From Tetrahymena thermophila SB210 (taxonomy: Eukaryota > Ciliophora > Oligohymenophorea > Hymenostomatida > Tetrahymenidae), in NCBI RefSeq assembly GCF_000189635.1, contig NW_002476226.1:248001-312000 (forward strand): DNA of 64,000 nucleotides, read 5' to 3'. Below, in pieces: positions 1-13,590 of this stretch; the first letter of the stretch is position 1, and every line of letters starts with the position of its first letter. The position numbers were made by a program, and so were the translations under genes. The notes beneath the pieces are model-generated. The model did not search any database, was not told the origin of the DNA, and was given only the letters and a program-made list of their open reading frames with translations.

Positions 1-1902
1 TACAGAAGTATGTAATTGCTAAAACAACTCTTCAGTAGAGATAAGCTAATTGTAACTGAGATCAATTTTGAAGATAAAATCTAGTTTAAAAGAACTTAAT
101 TTGCTAATGAGATTGTGAGATAAATCAAGCACAATTAAATTTTTAAAATATGTTAAAATATGAGATATATCTATAATCAAATTATTATTCATTTAAAGAA
201 TCTTTAAATTTAGCTATTAATTGCTCCTTTCAGCAAAAATTTTATCTATTTATAGAGAGTCCTCTGTTTTCAAAGATATTTTGTTAGAGTTAAGATTTAA
301 GCTCTCTAAAGAAGCTGGTAGGTATTCTAAAAATTGCAAATAGCCTTTTGTTGATATTTAATTTTTAGAGAGTTTTAGATGTTAAAGCGATTACAAAGTA
401 AAATTGTCTCTTGTTACGTTAGGGAATTCTGTTATTTTACTATTCATGCACAAAATTAGCTCTTTTAAATTAGAAAAAGCAGGTGTAGAAAATATTAAGT
501 AAACTTAATCAGATTCGATTTTATTTTTTGTTAAATCTAAATATTCAAGGTTATTCAAACAGCACTATTCAGGATTTTCAACTATTTTTTAAATATCATT
601 TGATCTAAGTATGAGTTTTTTTATGCAGCACAAACTCTTAGATGTGAAAATTGCAAGTGCAGATGAGTTGTTGATTTTGTTAGCTGTTAAGTTCAAATAA
701 GTGAGTTTTTTAAGTGCAAATCTATGGTCGTTAATTTATATTTGGCCAATTTTATTATTAATTAAATAAAGATATTCTAAATTAGATAATGCTTTAGAGT
801 AAAATACAGTCTCAATGCTTTAAGAAGTTAAAAAGTTATTCGAATTCAAACATAAATTCTTTAAATTTTCAAAAATAAAGATATTTTACTAAGCTTCCTA
901 TCCTTCTTATGAATGAATATCCCCAATTTCATTTTTTTCTTTTTCTTCATCTTCAGTTTAGAAATATTCTTCTTAATTAATTTAATCCTCTTAATTTGCT
1001 GAATATTAGGGTTACTAAAGGAAAAACTCATCAATATTATTTCCACTTAAATCAAGTGTTTTTATATCCTTTAAAATCTTTAATGATGGAAGGAAGTGAT
1101 TTTTCAAAAATTTATTCCTCGATCCATAATCCATATTTCTTAAAATGAATTCTTAAGTGTGTTAAAAGTTTTATAAAGTTTAATTAAATTGCGTGATATA
1201 ATTATTGTTTTTAGGATCAAAAGTATCTGAATTATCAAAAATTATGCTTCCTATATGAGATTTAAGAGCTGGATTTTCTAAATAAATATCATTCAATTTC
1301 TCACTAATTTTTTTCACATACTTGTGACTACGAACATTTTTAAAGTGTATTCTTTTGATTTGAGTTTGATCCTATTGAATATTTTCTGCTAGATCTCTAA
1401 CGTTTTCAGGGTTCACGTAAAGGGTATACCTTTCTGCTATTGTTTGGTCTAATAAGAATTCTACTAAATTTTTGTTAGATATCTAGCCTTATATTTATGT
1501 CTAAGCAAAATGTTTAGAAATAAAATATTCTTCAATAGTAGAATCTAATTTCTCTAGAATAATATATTTCTGCTTAAATAGTGGTAAAATCCTAATATCT
1601 GATTATAATAAATACTACTTTTGATTTTATAGAATTTACTATAACCCTTAGACACATAAAGAAAGGTCATCCTCCTCTTGAGGTAATTGAATCACATAAA
1701 ATTGTTCAGTAGATTCTAATTTAATTATTTCCAAGCTTTTATTATTATATTAGAGCTACAATTAGGATAAGCAATTCAATTCTAATTTATAATCCTATTT
1801 AAACAAGATTTTACTGATATGCAGATAATAGGATTAATTCTAACTCTCAATAAAGAAGAATCCTGCATCTTTTTACTTTTTAGTTTGTAATTAATTGCCC
1901 AT
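1..1902 (-). CDS. Leucine-rich-repeat protein, 3' part missing at the left edge
   Basis: About 634 residues are visible from an ATG at 1902, in one uninterrupted frame with TAA/TAG as Gln and no TGA, and the frame runs off the window. The first ~200 residues show no motif I know. From about residue 250 on there are repeated LRR cores such as IKTLDLSGNNIDEF, LEYLDLTKNKIES, LESLNLNSNKIS and LIVLDLSHNLISKL. A Gln/Glu-rich insert (residues about 300-335) interrupts the repeats. There is no signal peptide or membrane segment in the visible part. LRR proteins are usually binding scaffolds; the partner cannot be told. Ciliate genomes carry many such genes. The LRR assignment is firm; the function is unknown. 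Confidence 0.85.
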
Positions 1903-2954
1903 TTGTTATATCAAGTACTTTATTTTAATAAAGATAATTGAGTTCAGATATAATTATGTCTTAATACCTAATTAATAATTAATAAAAAAATTTCTTTTTT
2001 CTAATTTCTAACAAAACTTATTTTTCTAGTTTTTATTGACAGAAAGATAGATAGATAGCTTGATTGATTGATCAATTTAGATTTTGATCAGATTATAAAA
2101 ATCATAATTAACAATTTTATTTGAAAAAGATACTAATTTAATGATTTGTTTTATTTGCATTAAATTTTTATTTATTTTATTGATATTAAATATATTTGGC
2201 AATGCTATTAAATTATAATAATTTTAATCATTTAAAAATTATTTTTTATTAAATTATTTAATCAACTCAAAAATAAATAAATAAATTAAAAAAGAATAAA
2301 CAAACATTTTCAAAAAATAAATTGTAATATTTATTGTAGAAGATATTTTCAATACTATTGATTTATTTGTTTTTATAATTTAAAATATCTTTTATAAAAC
2401 ACAAATTAGCAAATAACAAATCTTAAATATCACATTAAAAATAATTAGAGTTAGATATTTCCTTTTAAATATATTTCAATTTGAAAAAAAGATAATAAAT
2501 TTAAGTATTTTTTAATTATAATAAACATCTTTTATTTAATTGTAAATAATTTAGAACATTAAACCAAGTTTAAAAAACATATAATGTAGATACTCAAAGA
2601 TTAAAGATGATTTTTGGGGAAAAAAAGCTAAATTTTCAGTTTTTAAAATTAAAATCTCTCTTCCTTAGTTAATTAGTATATACAGTTTAAAATGTTTTAT
2701 ATTTTAATAATAAAATATGTAATGACAACATGAGTTTAATTTAATTAAAAAATATAGAAACTACAATTTCTTAAAACGATTTTCTACATTAAAATAAGCA
2801 AGAATTAAAAAAAATTAATTTTATTGTTTAATTTTTGTTTTTTTTGAACTCCTTTTTATATACAAACAAATAATAAATAATATATTTTAATTAACTAAAT
2901 AAACTTTATATTAATTTTTATCAAAAATTTTATACACAAATACACACTGCTTAA
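1903..2954. other. Intergenic spacer
   Basis: A/T-rich spacer between two minus-strand genes. It holds a short GATA/TTGA tandem tract near 2045-2075 and TAAA/TTTA runs. I see no coding frame or RNA gene. Confidence 0.6.
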
Positions 2955-5241
2955 TCAAACTTATGCGTAAATTTTAGACTTTTTGTTTTTACTTTTGCTT
3001 TTTGTATTTGGCTCATTATTTATTTTAACTTGAATGTTTTAGTTTTTTTAGATTTCTTGGTTTTATTGATTTGATAAATTCTATTAATTTTCTTCTTGTA
3101 TATTATTGAATGCTTTTTCTATTTATTCTTAGGTTGGCTTAAATGGTACTTTCCTGCATTTAGAGATACTTTCTTTTCTTACTTATTCTATTTTGCTTAG
3201 TTTATGATTTAAATCTTGCTTTTTCACTTTAAGCTCGTTTGCTTTATTTTTTTTCTCTTCAATAATCTTTTGCAGCCTTTCTTCCATTTTTTTGTTAAAC
3301 TCATTTGCATCTATTTTTTTTTCTTATCTAATATCATTTGAAGATTGTGAATGCTAATTTTTTTTAGGTTAAACTTATTGATCTTCAGATTATTTCTTTT
3401 TTTATTCATTCTTTATTTACTTTAGCAGTTAATTAACTGTTTCATTCTTACTAAACAAGACTTTTAGATCAATTTAGTCTTTCTTGACTATTTTTACTTT
3501 ATTTACTTCAGCTGGCTTACTGTCAAATTTACGTTAGTCAATACCCCATGGCTTATATTAAATGTCTTTCTTTTGGCTATTTTCTCTACTTTTAGATTTT
3601 CTTTCTGAAACTAAATAATTATTTTGTTTGACCTTTTAATCATACTCCTTTATTTTCTTAATCAATTCTTTTTTTTAGTTCTCTTTTTATTCTTATTCTT
3701 CCTTTTCAGTCTATTTTTATACTGAAATTGTATTTTTAATATAGAATAAAATACAAAATGTACAATTAATTACGTGAATATTTCTCAATAGATTATCTAA
3801 CTATTTCCTGGACTTTCTAGATTTTTTCAGGATCAACAGTTTATATTAGCTATTTTTACATCTACTCAAACATAGATAACTCCTAAAGCTTTTTTTATCT
3901 CATATCTCTAGATTAACGAGAAAACATTCCATAAAGCTCGTTTCTCATGGCTTTGTCAGCATGTTAAATTTGTTTAATTTAAATCTTTTCTTGCTTCCTT
4001 TCAAATATCTATTAGAATTTTTTTTAAAGGTACTCACTTGTTCTATTTTATCCACTTTAACTGAGAATACTGCTTTTATGATTCCACTCAGAACTTAGAT
4101 CAAAATGGATGTTAAAACTTGATCTTTAATTACTTTTTTTGCTGTTAACAGACTGAGCTCTATTAATATTTAAAGTAAAACCACTAAGTATTGTTTTATC
4201 ACTTTTTAAATGATTTATTTACCTTTGCGATATGGAGTGATATACTGAAGATTACCCACCTTCAGAAGGTAAAACCATATTTTTTTCTGAAGATGAAAGA
4301 GGAGATGCATGACTTTTACAACAACTGCAGCAACTTGATGAACTGTTATTTACTAATTTATGGGAAGGTGATTTTGTTCTAATAATTGTTTAATAATTTT
4401 TTTTATTTGATTTTCTTTCACTCATCGAATTATTTTTACTAGGAGTGTTACCTCCTTTCTTACTCATCGATCTTGCAGATGGTAGGGCACATTTAGAAGA
4501 ATTAGAAATGGAAGATCTTTTTTTGTAGCTCTAAGCTTCTTTAAAATTTTTAAAAAGGTTTAATTAAAATTTTAGGTAATCAAAAAAAAAATTAAGTAAC
4601 ATACAATTTTTTGAAGTATCAGTTATTGTTGTTTTAGATATTGATTTAGAAAGATTTGCTTTTTTAATTTTCTCTTTCTATTTTTTTTATGGATTGACTA
4701 CTTAGCTTTTTTCATTACAAGATTAGTTAACTGTAGAAATCGTTGAGCATCCTACAATATCTTCAACAGTCTTAACTTCTTTCTCCTTGTTCTTTAAATA
4801 GTTAATCCTTACAAAAGTTTTCTCCACTGGAATAGTTTTTGAAACAAAATTTTCAGAAACTTTTTTTTTTTAGATAATATCGATTAAAAAATCAGTAAAT
4901 ATTTCTTTTTAATTTTTACAGTCTCTGATGCTTCCTTGCTGAATATCTCTGCTTGAATTGAATTTTATAACTTTATATTTTGGTTAGCTTAAAACTTCGT
5001 CATTTTCAAAACCATAGTCGTTATTTGCTCTCCTTACGGGTAATTCACTTTATTTTTAAATTTATGATTTTTAACTCAAAATGCAAAATAAGTCAAATTT
5101 AATCTACATTGGGTTGTATTACAAGTTTATTTTAACAGGATATCTATAATTATGAACAGGTGTTTCAGATTTTGACTAAGGAGTACCTATTGCGCAGATA
5201 GGACTCATATCAAAATTATCTAAAAATAGCTCATTATCCAT
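2955..5241 (-). CDS. Lys/Gln-rich coiled-coil protein of unknown function
   Basis: The ATG at 5241 opens a frame ending at TGA 2957-2955. An intron at 3722-3773 (GTAATT...TTTCAG, 52 nt) is needed to avoid a frame break. Two more stretches, 4539-4604 (66 nt, GTATGT...AAAG) and a 75-nt GTAATA...AAAG segment near the 5' end, look like introns but are multiples of three without stops, so splicing there is unproven. The product is about 700-745 residues. The middle is Ser/Asn/Lys-rich with a cysteine cluster (SSSCCSCCK). The C-terminal third is a predicted coiled coil that ends in basic residues. I recognise no domain. The C-terminal exon has a conserved-looking patch (KPWGIDQRKFD). Confidence 0.7.
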
Positions 5242-6238
5242 CTTTTAAAAATTACTTGCCCAAATTAACGCTAAATATTTTTATGATTGAAATTTATTGA
5301 TAACAACTTTTAACTTGAAATTTTAATGAATAATTCTATGATTAATCAAATTATTTTTCTATCTTTTTAATAAAAATAAATAAATAAATGATATCAACTC
5401 AAAAGCTAAGCTTGATTATAAATACAAAATTTATTTCTGCTAATTTAAATTTGTAATTTTAAAACCTCTCTATCCGATAATCTTTGTATCTCTGGCTGGA
5501 CTTATATTTACTTAAATATTTATAATTAACTCACTAAGCTTTAAATATTTCAATTAATTTATAACATAATTAATTTTTAATATTCCAAATAAAAATCTAC
5601 TTCAATTACCATCTCTCAAGTTATTGTTACCTATAATTGTTTTACGAAACAAAATCATTAAATTTAAAAACTGAATTATTCCTATCCCATAAACAATCTT
5701 GATAATAAAATACAAAAAAATTACATTATGATTTTAATTTTATAATTTGTTAAAAGTATTTATCTATTTTTTAATAAACAAATTGAAGTTTAAAAAAGTA
5801 GCAATTCTGATATAAATAAAATTATTATATCAATTTAAAAAAATATTGATTTGAAACAAAATGTTAAATATAGATTTAAATATTTAAATTATTTTTCTCT
5901 ATTTAAAATATAACATTAATTGTGCTAAATAATTATTTTTTAAATAATTTTTTTTAAATTTTAGAGGATTTTCAAAAAAAAATCTTAAATTGAAAAGAGG
6001 AAAGAGGAAAGTTTTTAAATTAAATAATTATTATTTGAAACTTTAAAAAAAAAACATACAAAGATTCTAAAACGAATGAGTGAGTATAAATAATAGCAAT
6101 TTAAAATAAATAAATAAATCAATGAATTAATGAATCAATATTTTTCCATTAGTTTATTTTATTAATAAATTTTTTAATTAATGAAAGTATAAATATTTTT
6201 TGTTATCTTAATTAACATGCATGTATTAGTTTAATTTA
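5242..6238. other. Intergenic spacer with one GC-richer patch
   Basis: Mostly A/T. The 5470-5520 region has a less AT-biased, purine-rich patch on the minus strand that could be 5' UTR or an upstream exon of the 2955-5241 gene; no start codon or splice pair could be fixed. Confidence 0.4.
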
Positions 6239-9200
6239 TCATTAATCCACTAGCTCATAAAAAAGCAAATAAGCGTTTCTATTGTTAATTACTTCTTCAG
6301 CTTTCACAGTTTTTATTAAATCATCATTATAATGTGTCCATCTATTGTTTTGGAATGTATATGATGTGTAATGCCCTTAATCTATTTAACCAATGTGAAT
6401 TACAACACCATACAATCTATAAACAAGGCGTGAGTTATTTTCAGCCTTTTGCTAGGTATTAACTGTTGGGTTGATTTTATAAATGTAATCTGTAAAATCT
6501 TCAAATTCACTGTAATTAACTTATACACAATTTTTAACTTTTTCTCCCTTTGAGTTATCTTTAAATCTTTTAATTTAGAATACTAAATAGCGTGGTCCAT
6601 AGTAAATAGTAACTTCTTTAGAAGCTATTTATTTTTAATTGCAAATGTCACAATCCCACTTATTGTCTTCATCTAGAATTTCTTTTTCTAAATAAAGCTA
6701 TAGACATTCAATAAGAGTGGGATTATTAGCATCAGATTTGTTCTATTCTCCTGAATTAAACTAGAATTGAGGAACTTATTTAGCTATTTCCTCAGTCTAA
6801 AATAAAACAGAAAAAGACAAATCTCCTTTATTGTAATTTTATGTGAATTAAATAAATTGCTTGTCAATTAAAAAAGGAAGAGGACATGATTTACAAGTTG
6901 TGCTCTAGCAAAAAATGCAAATGTCATGTTATTTCTTTCTACGCTGCATTTAGCTGTTGATTAGTATTTGGAACTACAATTTATCATTTAATTTCTTTAG
7001 AGTTTATTCGTTACTTTCATCTTCAAGGGTTTCTATTAAATCATTAACGAATTTAGAAGCATCTGGTAAAATAGGTGATAACATATCTGAAATTTTTAAG
7101 TAAATATCTGCAACTATTTCCTACGTATCAATAACAATAATTCTTGGTATATTTATCACTACTAAATTTTAATGCTTCCCATCTTATTAGGCTACGATTT
7201 TCTTAAAATTGATACTTATAATTCTATTGGTATCAATATCATAAAAGTCATATTCATTAGGCAGCTAGTAGACTGCTACGAATTTATTTGTTTGATTGCA
7301 TTCTTTTATCATTTCAATTGCTTTCTTTGTGCAATTTTTAATGAAAAATTCTTATTTTACATTTTCATTGGAAATTATTGCAAACATTAGTCTATTAATG
7401 TTTTAATTAGGCGTTTCAAGCAATCCAGCTACTTTTTCTAAAAATTCTTGAACAGTTATTTTAGATTCTGTAGGTAGACTGAACTTAACTTGTTTTATTT
7501 CTTCTTGAATATTATAAGGAATATAAAAAACATTTGCTGTTACTTCTTTTTTCTTATCTGCAATAGGAATAGCAAGAGACGAAAATAAATCAAAGCTAGA
7601 AGAAGACTTTCCACATTTAGTACAACTAAGCTTAGATTTCAACAAACCTAAGAAGGACTCTGAAAATATCTTGGAATATGATGAAGATAGTAGATTTTTT
7701 ATCAAAGTAAGAGCCTAATTTTCTTCTTCTGATAGATTAGGATTTTTTTAGAATCGTTTTTAGAATTTATTTTCACTTAAAAAATTTTCGATTTTTTCAC
7801 CATCATCTTCATCATCTTCTTCTTCTTCTTCTTCATCTTAAATTGCAGGAACAAGTAATTCATTAAAATTTTCTAATAAGTTTTGTATAAACTCTTAGGA
7901 ATCATGCTAGCTGAAGCCTTTAAACTATAATTTGATTTTAGAAGAGAATTAATTAATAAATTAAAAAAAAAAAATGATCATTACTATGTAATAATAGCTT
8001 CCAAAAAGAATTTTAAAAGCCCATGGTTCAATACTCTCCCTTTTTTTAGATTTAACTTCTTTAATTAACTTAGCAAACTTGCTAATTAATTTTTAGCTTA
8101 TATTATCAAGATTATCATCATCCTTCTTTAAAAACTCTTTGTACTGGTTTTTCATAAAAAATTCACATATATTTTTGGTAGCAAATATACATTAGAGACC
8201 TGAATTCATATAGCATGTATTTCCTAAGTTAACAAGACCTGTCTCATAGTTTGTCTTGACTTCATTTTTATCTAATTCCTCATCGCTGTCACTATCAAAA
8301 GCTAATTCACAAATGTGAGAGTGGAATTTTTTATCTTTATACATGCATTCATCTGAACAATAGTAATTCTAATTTGTTTGATATAGGATTTTAAAAATAT
8401 AAAATATAAAATATTTAAAATTACTTCTTTACAAAGACACTAAACTACAAGATGCTTATCATCTTAACACCACTCACATATACCTCTGAGCTTACCTTCA
8501 AGTTTGGAACAGAGACCGCCTATAGCTTTAATAGGATGTTATTTCAAAATCCAATCTTTATCTTTATCTACTACTTCTATCAAATATTTGTAATGAGATT
8601 TAGTAAATTGCTTAGCTTTGCAATTTTTGGACAAACTCTCTGTAAAGACTTATCCCTTTACGCGAAAAGTTTCTTCTTTCAATTCACTATTTAAGATATT
8701 TATTGTAGTTTAAATATGTAGAGTCTGGTCAAGCTTCCAAATTCTAAACTTGAGCTTATCTCTATTATCTTCATTTCCAAACTTTTTATGTAAATAAAAC
8801 CTGATCATTAAATCTACAAAGAGCTCAAAATTTAAGCATTTAGCAAATTGTAATCTATAAAAGTCATAGTGGTCATGGTTCTCTTTTTTATTTAGCTCTT
8901 TAAAATTGATAACAGTTGATTGGTCTAGTATACCAAACCATACCTTTTAAATAAAATCATTAAATTTTTAATTTTATAAAGTTTAAATATTAAATTTTTG
9001 TACATTAATAAGTTCAATTGCATATTCTAGGTATGTATCTACAACAAGCTAAGCTCTAGGAATTTCAACTAGATCTGGATACTGCGTTTTGAACCATTTC
9101 CACATTTCCTCATCTACTATCCTCGTTTAATCTTCATTAAAATTACTTACTAGCACTTTGCCATAATAAACACTTTCTTTCATAGTGCTAGGATATTTAT

Positions 9201-9531
9201 GAAAATTCTAAGCTTTGTCCTTACACAACGCTCCATTCTAATCTCTTGGTCTACTTTTACCAAAGTATGGCTAACTTCTTGGATCTTCATTTTCATATAA
9301 AGCTGGCATGCCAACATATTCTATCCAATCTTGAAACCAACCCATATCAATAACATATACCACCTTTTCACTTATTTCTTCTAGATAAATATCACTTGCT
9401 TCTAGTAGTTAAAATCCTTCATACGCCTACTGAACTAAAACTTCTGAATTGAAGCCTTTATTTTTAGGTTTATCATCCTAATTCTTCTACTTAGTTTTAC
9501 TTTTATTTTGTTTTTGGTTTTTTCTCCCCAT
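6239..9531 (-). CDS. Ubiquitin-specific protease with DUSP, MYND-like and USP domains
   Basis: A cysteine deubiquitinase of the USP/C19 family. Introns at 8944-9003, 8369-8424 and 7925-7984 give 1038 residues. The N-terminal ~175 residues resemble a DUSP domain (GWFQDWIEYVG). Residues about 332-369 form a MYND-like zinc motif (C332-x2-C335, C345-x-C347, YC353-x3-C357, H365-x3-C369). The USP core follows: Cys box TGLVNLGNTCYMNS with catalytic Cys near 401, the GFSQHDSQEF box near 480, C-x2-C zinc pairs (SCTKCG, CDIC), and the His box QGHYTSYTF with catalytic His near 995. All key catalytic residues are present. It removes ubiquitin from substrates; the MYND-like module suggests protein-protein docking, as in USP19-type enzymes. 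An acidic Glu/Asp run sits just after the QHDSQEF box. No signal or membrane segment is seen, so it is probably cytosolic or nuclear. Confidence 0.93.
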
Positions 9532-9810
9532 GAATTTTATTGTTTTCAAACAACCCTTATTTAATTATTGAAATAAATCTCAAAAACAATACAAATCTTC
9601 TTCCTATAATATTTATTATACAAAATCTATCAGAAAATAAAGAGGTTTTGAACAAATTTTTTTTAAACAAACAAAAAAATAATTTATCAATCAATCAATT
9701 AATGAATGAATAAATAAATATCAAATATAGATTAAACATTTATATATTTATTTTTATATTTTAAGTTAAGTTATTTTAATTAATTTGCAAATTGTAAAGA
9801 ACTCAATCAA

Positions 9811-10494
9811 TCAAGAGTTTCTTAACATTTTAAAATGATTTAGCATTACAGCTGTAAATTAGCTCTTTGTTATTTGTTAACCATTTCCAACAGTTTAAAT
9901 TATTTTAATTAAAGTTTCTTCGTTTTCTTTCTTTTTAAGCTTTCTTTCAGTAAATTATGTTAAATCTTAAACTGTTATGTATCCTTACTTTTTAATGTCA
10001 TATTAACTATACATAATGTTAATGAATTTTAAAATAACTTCTCTTTTATAGATGCTTATAAAATTTTCAAAGTCAATTTCACCCTTTTCTTCAATATCGA
10101 CTACACCTAACAATTAATTTATTTATGTTTATGAAATATTTTTTTCATATTGCATTAGTGCTAGCTTTAATTCATTAGGGGCTAGTGTACCACTTTAATC
10201 TTAATCCCACCTATTAAAAACCTCTCTTAGTTATATAATTTGTTCAGCATCTAATTCTTCGCAAACATACTTTGATGCATCAAATAATTAAGATCTACGC
10301 ACTGAAACATTTGTATTTAAAAATTTTTAATTTCCTGTAGATCTCATCCTTTACGAGCTTTAGCCAGATATAACAGACAAAGCATCCTCTTATCTTCTTG
10401 ATGATGCAAGTGGTGTAGTCTACAAATAAGATTTTCTCATAAGTTGAGAGCTAATAACTGAATTTCTATAATGTTTGGAATCACTCTAATTCAT
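9811..10494 (-). CDS. EF-hand calcium-binding protein
   Basis: Intronless frame of 227 residues from ATG 10494 to TGA 9813-9811. The N-terminal ~75 residues are Ser/Arg/Gln-rich and look disordered. Residues about 80-220 resemble a calmodulin-type domain: a good EF loop (DQDQSGTLAPNE), a second degenerate loop (DIEEKGEIDFEN) and two further helix-loop-helix units without good acidic ligands. Most likely a calcium sensor with one or two functional sites. Its target is unknown. Confidence 0.85.
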
Positions 10495-10916
10495 TTTGTA
10501 ATATTATTTTTTTTAACTATAAAATTTGAAATAATTACAATTTTAATATTAATATTATTGCAGTTAACTGTCTAATCATAAACACATATAATTAATTAAT
10601 AGAATAAATTATAATAGCTTAGAGCCATCCATCAATTATATAAAGTAAATATAGTTGAAATCATAACATATTAGCTAAAAATACAGTATCTAATACTTTA
10701 AGGAACATATCTTTATATTTATTTATCTATTTATCCATTTACCAGCTAATTATATTAAGATTATGAAGAAATAATTAATTACGGTAAGATTGACCATAAA
10801 CCTCATTTTTAATGTTTTATATTCAAAATCTTTGATACAAAACATACATCAGGTAATTATAATTAACATTTATTAATATATATTTTAAGTTATTTATTTT
10901 GTTGCTATTCTATTTA
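10495..10916. other. Intergenic spacer
   Basis: A/T-rich; promoter or 5' UTR of the EF-hand gene plus the 3' UTR of the gene at 10917. No other feature seen. Confidence 0.5.
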
Positions 10917-12497
10917 TCAACGAAAATTATTTTTAGGCTTTGTAAGAGATTAGCTAAAACTCATACTTTCGAAATCTTCTGTATATACTTCACTTATGGC
11001 ATCATCCTAATGTTTGGAAGTACCTAATTCACTTTAATTAAGTTTCCTTCTATCTGTATTTTAGCTTTATTTTTTACTGAGCTAATGACTCTAAGAAATA
11101 CTCATGCTTTCAAAATCTTCATCATACTTTTTATATAAAAGGCTTTAAATATTAATATTTTTTTGTAAAAATTTACATTTTCTTCAGTGTAACTTGATTA
11201 TTAAAGCTTTAAATTTGGAATTCTACTAGCTATTTCTTATTATTAAGAGGTAGATTGCTATTAAATACTGGTTTATACATTAGATAATTCAAAATCATCT
11301 TAATAGTATTCATCCAAGCTGTTTTAAAAATTATTTTATGGACTTTTTTAATTGAATTTATCTTATCCAAAAGTTAACATTTCTTTTTATGAAGGGCTTT
11401 AAATCACTTGAAGTTAACCTGTTTTTTTAACATTTTTTTGCTAGTAATCAACTGAAATTTAAGAATTAGACTTTCTTCTTATACTCTAAGGACCCTAAAA
11501 TTCACTTATTTTGAATCCACTATCTAATAAACTTTCTTCTTCTTCTTTACTAGTACTTGCTTTCATAACAGTTACTTTGTAAGCTTCTTTATCTTCTTCT
11601 TTAGTGTCTTCTTTTTTTTAACCCTTTTGTACTTCGATTTGATTTTCATTAAAATTCTCAACTACTAGTATTTTTTAATTCTATTGTTATTAGCTATTGG
11701 AATTTTATTGATTCAGTTTACTAATATTTTCATCATTTTCCTCTTAAGACTGCAATGAATTTAATTTCTTAGTTATTTACTTAGTTATTGAACTAAAGGG
11801 TCTTTATAAAATTGAAATACTCATATCAAACCAGCCAACAGCTTTTTTTAGTGTTTTTAAATAAATATTTGTAAATAAACAAAATATTATTACAATTATT
11901 CTGATTATCTGTCAACTTAAATGTATTTCTTTTAAATCTCTCGATATCATCTGTAATTGCATACTTAATTCCTTAAATGAACATATCTAAATTTAACAAG
12001 CATTTCCCAATAGTGAATTAATTATACTTTTAGAATTCCTTAAATTATACCACTAGGGCATATTTATCTAAATATTCTACCATATCTTTATATTTCGCAT
12101 TTAAAAGTATAGATTTTCCCTTACCAAATGCTTTAACTTCCTCCTATTAGTTGTTTATTAGATTTTATTTATCTGTAAATTCACTCAAATGCATACTCTT
12201 TCTAGACATGATGATCATGTATGGAAAATCAACAAATTTAATTTAAAATCCAGGCTATTTTATAATGCCTTTCTCATCTTTAAATGCAAATTTTGTTAAG
12301 CACACTCTGTGAATAATTATCTTCAATGAAAACAAGTTATCTTACATAATCTCAATACAATAATAAACTTCAAAAATATTCCAGTGTAATTTTAAATTCT
12401 TTGTATGAATAAATAAAAATATTATTGTAATTAATTGATATTTTTTTTTAAAATTTTGAATTTAATAAACACAATTAATTTAAATTGTAAGCCACAT
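10917..12497 (-). CDS. Protein with C2-like N-terminus and repeated Glu-Asp-Phe-Glu-Ser motif
   Basis: Introns 11842-11893 (52 nt) and 11127-11176 (50 nt) join three exons; stop at 10919-10917. The frame is open to ATG 12497 (492 residues); ATG 12347 is an alternative start, but the codons between look coding (contain H, W, C). The first ~200 residues follow a C2-like strand pattern (FGKGKSILLNAKYKDMVEYL, then FTIGKCLLNLDMFI), a fold often used for membrane binding. The calcium-binding aspartates of classical C2 domains are not evident. The rest is Gln/Ser/Lys-rich and disordered, with a repeated motif near the C-terminus (YDEDFESMSISQ and YTEDFESMSFSQ) that could be a linear docking or phosphorylation site. 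The C2 call is structural inference only. Confidence 0.65.
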
Positions 12498-13590
12498 AGT
12501 GTAAATTTTAAAATATATAATTAGAATTATATTTATTTTTCAGATATAAATAAATATTTCTTTATATGATTGATTTTTTTTATTCAAAACTGATTAGTTT
12601 ATTAAAAAAATTTTCAAATTTTTTTATAAGTGTTATTAAATTAAATTTTATTTTATTTATATAAAGGATTTAAAAATATTTAATAAATACAAATACAACA
12701 ATCCATTTTGAATTTTTATAATAAAAATAAGATTATTTAACGATAGTTTTTTTATAAGTATTTTATTTTTTATTTAAATATAATAATAAAAAATATAAAA
12801 TTTATTATAAATAAAATATAATTTATCTATAAATTCAGTCAAAATTTAGTAAAAAATAAAAATTATTTTTAAATTATTTTTTTTAAATATTTTGATTATT
12901 TTGTCTAAATTTAATTCAGCAAAATTAAATTATTTATTTTTATTTATATAAGTAATTTTATCAAATTCAATTATTTAATTTTAAAATATTTATATTTTGC
13001 AAAAATAGCATCAAATTAGATAGAATTAATAAAAACTTTAACAAAAATAAAAATTATAGTTTGAAATAACTAAATTTAATTTTATCTTATTTAGTTTTTT
13101 TTATAATAAGCTAAGTAGATTTTTTATTTAAAGTGTTCTATAATAGGAAACTGCATTTTCATTTTTATTCTAAAATCTAGCTTATTTATAAAACAAATGA
13201 AAAATATAAAGCTACTGCTATATATAAATATATATTTATATATTTTGATATTGTATTTTAAAAATTAAAAAATTTAACTTAGAATATTTATTATTTAAAA
13301 TTATATCAGCCTAAACTGAATTATTAAAATTCATAAATAATTTTATGTAAAAATTTATGGCTAATAATTCATGAAATATGTATGGAAGGAAAGAAAAGGA
13401 ATTAATTTATTGTAAATACTGTTTAATGTATTTAAGTAATAGTAAATACTTAGTTTTTAAACAAGTAAACATTATGTAATATTACTGTTTTATTCTTTTA
13501 TTAATTAAATTCCATATAAATTGATGATTAGTGTTAGTATTATTATTAAATAATACCTATTATTAATTTGATATAAAATAATTAAAAAAC
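12498..13590. other. Long A/T-only spacer
   Basis: One of the most A/T-pure stretches of the window. No frame with coding composition, no RNA gene seen. Confidence 0.6.
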
